This document shows, one piece after another, positions 62,183-64,000 of a stretch of 64,000 nucleotides of DNA (position 1 is its first letter; every line of letters starts with the position of its first letter). The DNA lies in assembly GCF_001613385.1 (NCBI RefSeq), contig NZ_BDCG01000020.1:1-64000 (forward strand). The letters are read 5' to 3'. Origin of the DNA: Nocardia flavorosea NBRC 108225 (GTDB lineage Bacteria > Actinomycetota > Actinomycetes > Mycobacteriales > Mycobacteriaceae). The notes beneath the pieces are model-generated. The model worked only from the letters and a program-made list of their open reading frames with translations, did no database searches and was not told the origin of the DNA. Position numbers and translations under genes: made by a program.

Positions 62183-63214
62183 TTATCCGGTGCCCGGTAA
62201 TTCGTGGTGTCCGCCGAAGGCCTCGCGCATTGCCGAGAGGGTTTTGTCGGCGTAGCCCGATTCGCCGCGCGAGGCGAAGCGCTGGAACAGGGCGGCGGAG
62301 AGGACCGGGGCGGGTACCCCGATATCTACCGCGGCGTCCAGCGTCCAGCGGCCCTCGCCGGAATCGGAGACACGACCGCCGAAGGAGTCCAGGTTCGGAT
62401 CGGCGTGCAGCTGGGCCGCGGTCAGATCCAACAGCCAGGACGCGACCACCGAACCACGCCGCCACACCTCGGTGACCTGCGCGATATCGATGTCGTAGCG
62501 GTAATACCCGGGGTTCTCCAGCGGCGTTTCCTCGGCGGAGTACTCGCTCGCTGCGCGGTTGCCGTAGTCGGCTTTGTGCAGGATGTTGAGGCCCTCGGCA
62601 TAGGCGGCCATCACGCCGTACTCGATACCGTTGTGGACCATCTTCACGAAATGCCCGGCCCCCGCCGGACCGCAGTGCAGATACCCCTGTTCGGCCGGGC
62701 CCGGCTCACCTGTACGGCCGGGCGTGCGGGGCGCGGCCGCAACACCCGGCGCGATTGCTTGCAGCAGAGGCTCCACCCGCCGGAACGGTTCCGGTTCGCC
62801 GCCGACCATCAGGCAGAAACCGCGTTCGCGGCCGAAGACCCCGCCGGAGGTGCCGATATCGAGATAGTGGAGGCCGAGCGGATCGAGCTTCGCGGCGCGG
62901 GCGATATCGTCGTGATAGCGGCTGTTGCCGCCGTCGATCACGATATCGCCGGGTTCGAGCAACTCGGCCAGTTGATCGATGACCGCGCCGGTCGCCCCGG
63001 CAGGGATCATCACCCAGACCACGCGTGGGGTGTCCAGCATTGCGAGGAACTCCCGCAGATCGGTACTGCCGCGGAAACCGTCGCCCAATTCGGTGGAGAG
63101 GCCGGTGATCACCTCCGGATGGCGTTCGCAGCCCACCGCGGTATGGCCCGCAGCGACGATCCGCCGCACGATGTTTGCGCCCATCCGGCCGAGCCCGATC
63201 ATGCCCAACTGCAT
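62183..63214 (-). CDS. gnd: 6-phosphogluconate dehydrogenase (decarboxylating), GndA/YqeC type
   Basis: A 343-residue short-form 6-phosphogluconate dehydrogenase that yields ribulose 5-phosphate, CO2 and NAD(P)H. Motifs: MQLGMIGLGRMGANIVRRI (Rossmann), VWVMIPAG, IDGGNSRYHDD, the family signature YLDIGTSGGVFGRERGFCLMVGG, and GPAGAGHFVKMVHNGIEYG with catalytic Lys and His-Asn. The residues after the Rossmann loop (CERHPE, acidic) point to NAD rather than NADP. The ATG at 63214 has AAGGGGA upstream; the open frame before it is unlike the family. A Pro/Gly insert (APRTPGRTGEPGP) lies before the substrate-binding segment. Confidence 0.92.
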   Translation of the reverse strand: MQLGMIGLGRMGANIVRRIVAAGHTAVGCERHPEVITGLSTELGDGFRGSTDLREFLAMLDTPRVVWVMIPAGATGAVIDQLAELLEPGDIVIDGGNSRYHDDIARAAKLDPLGLHYLDIGTSGGVFGRERGFCLMVGGEPEPFRRVEPLLQAIAPGVAAAPRTPGRTGEPGPAEQGYLHCGPAGAGHFVKMVHNGIEYGVMAAYAEGLNILHKADYGNRAASEYSAEETPLENPGYYRYDIDIAQVTEVWRRGSVVASWLLDLTAAQLHADPNLDSFGGRVSDSGEGRWTLDAAVDIGVPAPVLSAALFQRFASRGESGYADKTLSAMREAFGGHHELPGTG

Positions 63215-63599
63215 CTCGCGTCCCCTTTTCCCTGGGTTGGAGGTCCGGATCGCAGGTCGTAGTCGATTGTGCCCGCCGCTGTCGCGAACTTCTGTGTGCG
63301 TAGGTGTAACGCTCTGCCGGCGGCGTCGATATACCGGTTGGCTCCGTGTATTCGCCTGACCCCCGACCCGGCGACTACACGGGGCCACTTTGCTGTCCGG
63401 ACCGGTATCGCGCAGGCCGTGCAGGCCGGTGTGCGGTATCGCCCGGCTACTGTGCGGTGTCTCAATTGAGACACTGAACGGACCGCCCGATGGCACAGCT
63501 GTGATCGATCAGGCACTGAAGATTACAGTTCGGACAACTATCGTTGGCGAAGGCTCGCACCCGCGAGTCCCCGGACATATCGATTGGGGAGGACGGTTC
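63215..63599. other. Divergent intergenic region with a palindromic site
   Basis: 385 bases between gnd and the Pro-rich protein. No gene is supported. It contains the 18-bp palindrome at 63459-63476, and a good ribosome binding site (GGGGAGG) close before the GTG at 63600. Confidence 0.5.
63459..63476. promoter_or_regulatory. 18-bp perfect palindrome, candidate operator
   Basis: GTGTCTCAA followed by its exact complement TTGAGACAC. The AT-centred dyad in an intergenic region is typical of TetR/GntR-type operators. It lies about 125 bases before the GTG at 63600 and 245 from the gnd start; the regulator is unknown. Confidence 0.65.
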
Positions 63600-64000
63600 G
63601 TGAGCGGCGAATCGAATACCGACCGCGGCGACAGACACGACCCCGGCCGACCACAACTGACGGGCAGCGGCCTCTCTCAGCCGCCGCATACCGGTCGTGA
63701 CCAGCAGGCACAGCCGCCCGCACAACCGAATCCGGCGGAATCCGTCGCGCCCGGCTGGCGCGGCGGCAGCTCGTGGTTGAACCCGCCGACGGATGCGCCC
63801 GGCGCGGACGATCACGCCGCCTCCCCAGATTCAGTATCCGCGGGCTCGCCCGTCCAAACCTCCGGCTCCGCTCCGACCGTTTCCCGCCCGGCTGCCGCGC
63901 CGCTCGCGGCGGGGTATACCGGCCCGCAGCAGACCGGTGGCGTCGACCCGGCCGGACCGGATTTCGCGACCCGGCAGTTGCCGCGCACCGGCCCCAACCC
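63600..64000 (+). CDS. N-terminus of a Pro-rich protein, truncated by the window end
   Basis: A frame open from the GTG at 63600 to the end of the window (133 codons), preceded by the ribosome binding site GGGGAGG. The visible part is a disordered Pro/Gly/Ser/Gln-rich N-terminus (RPQLTGSGLSQPPHTG and on, then SSWLNPPTDAPGADDH, then FATRQLPRTGPN). Such N-termini precede MinD/ParA-like ATPases encoded near type VII secretion genes in actinobacteria, which is a guess. The functional domain lies outside the window. Confidence 0.6.
   Translation, partial: MSGESNTDRGDRHDPGRPQLTGSGLSQPPHTGRDQQAQPPAQPNPAESVAPGWRGGSSWLNPPTDAPGADDHAASPDSVSAGSPVQTSGSAPTVSRPAAAPLAAGYTGPQQTGGVDPAGPDFATRQLPRTGPN

Noticed and set aside
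1..64000. tRNA or rRNA genes, CRISPR arrays, insertion sequences and prophage genes.
   Set aside because: None was recognised on reading both strands; tRNAs could be missed without a folding tool, but no cloverleaf-like intergenic sequence stood out.

Overview
The window is high-GC actinobacterial DNA. Protein content and gene order match mycolic-acid-containing Corynebacteriales, most likely Nocardia or a close relative. Much of the right half keeps the gene order of the Mycobacterium tuberculosis Rv0205-Rv0243 region: AI-2E-type permease, mmpL3, NYN protein, trmB, two degenerate GTPase-like proteins, pckG, methyltransferase, glycosyltransferase, GT-C-like membrane protein, aftD, a DUF2613 peptide, lpqI, a TetR regulator, an acyltransferase, a DUF3068 protein, htdX, fabG4 and fadA2. 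The left part has leuS and a YqgE/AlgH protein, the Rv0038-Rv0041 neighbourhood, inside more variable accessory genes. No rRNA, tRNA, CRISPR array, insertion sequence or prophage was found. Rv-number correspondences are from memory of the families and were not computed.

Layout. 1-9.5 kb: a secreted protein of unknown function, an SDR oxidoreductase, a probable glucosylglycerate hydrolase, an SdpI-type membrane protein with a Gly/Cys tail, leuS, a Tat-exported PhoX-type protein and a remnant of an HxlR regulator. 9.6-13 kb: a secreted GH25 lysozyme, divergent from a three-gene operon. That operon encodes a TIGR04222-like membrane protein ending in three Cys-Gly-Gly units, a DUF692 (MNIO) iron enzyme and a small partner protein. 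It is the best candidate for an undescribed peptide-modification system. 13-20 kb: an NmrA-like SDR, an EXLDI protein with a leaderless promoter beside a broken ABC ATPase, YqgE/AlgH, a PlsC-type acyltransferase, a GNAT protein, a zinc alcohol dehydrogenase, a Ddn-like protein and aroQ.

20.5-27.8 kb: a penicillin-binding lipoprotein homologue that has lost its catalytic residues, a DUF3054 protein, an LPG-synthase-type membrane protein, a HAMP-linked class III nucleotidyl cyclase, the AI-2E-type permease and a DUF1707 protein. 28-40 kb: the trmB-NYN-mmpL3 operon on the minus strand, a GTPase-like pair and pckG on the plus strand, then two small unknown ORFs. 39.5-58 kb: a cell-envelope block (methyltransferase, GT4, GT-C-like protein, flippase-like protein, AftD, DUF2613, LpqI, acyltransferase, DUF3068), interrupted by an isochorismate synthase and a universal stress protein.

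58.2-62 kb: fabG4-htdX runs divergently from fadA2, a reductase, dehydratase and thiolase set for fatty-acyl chemistry. The perfect 20-bp palindrome between them closely matches the inverted repeat in front of the TetR gene at 54.2 kb, so that TetR probably controls both itself and this set. 62.2-64 kb: a 6-phosphogluconate dehydrogenase, an 18-bp perfect palindrome, and the start of a Pro-rich protein that runs off the window.
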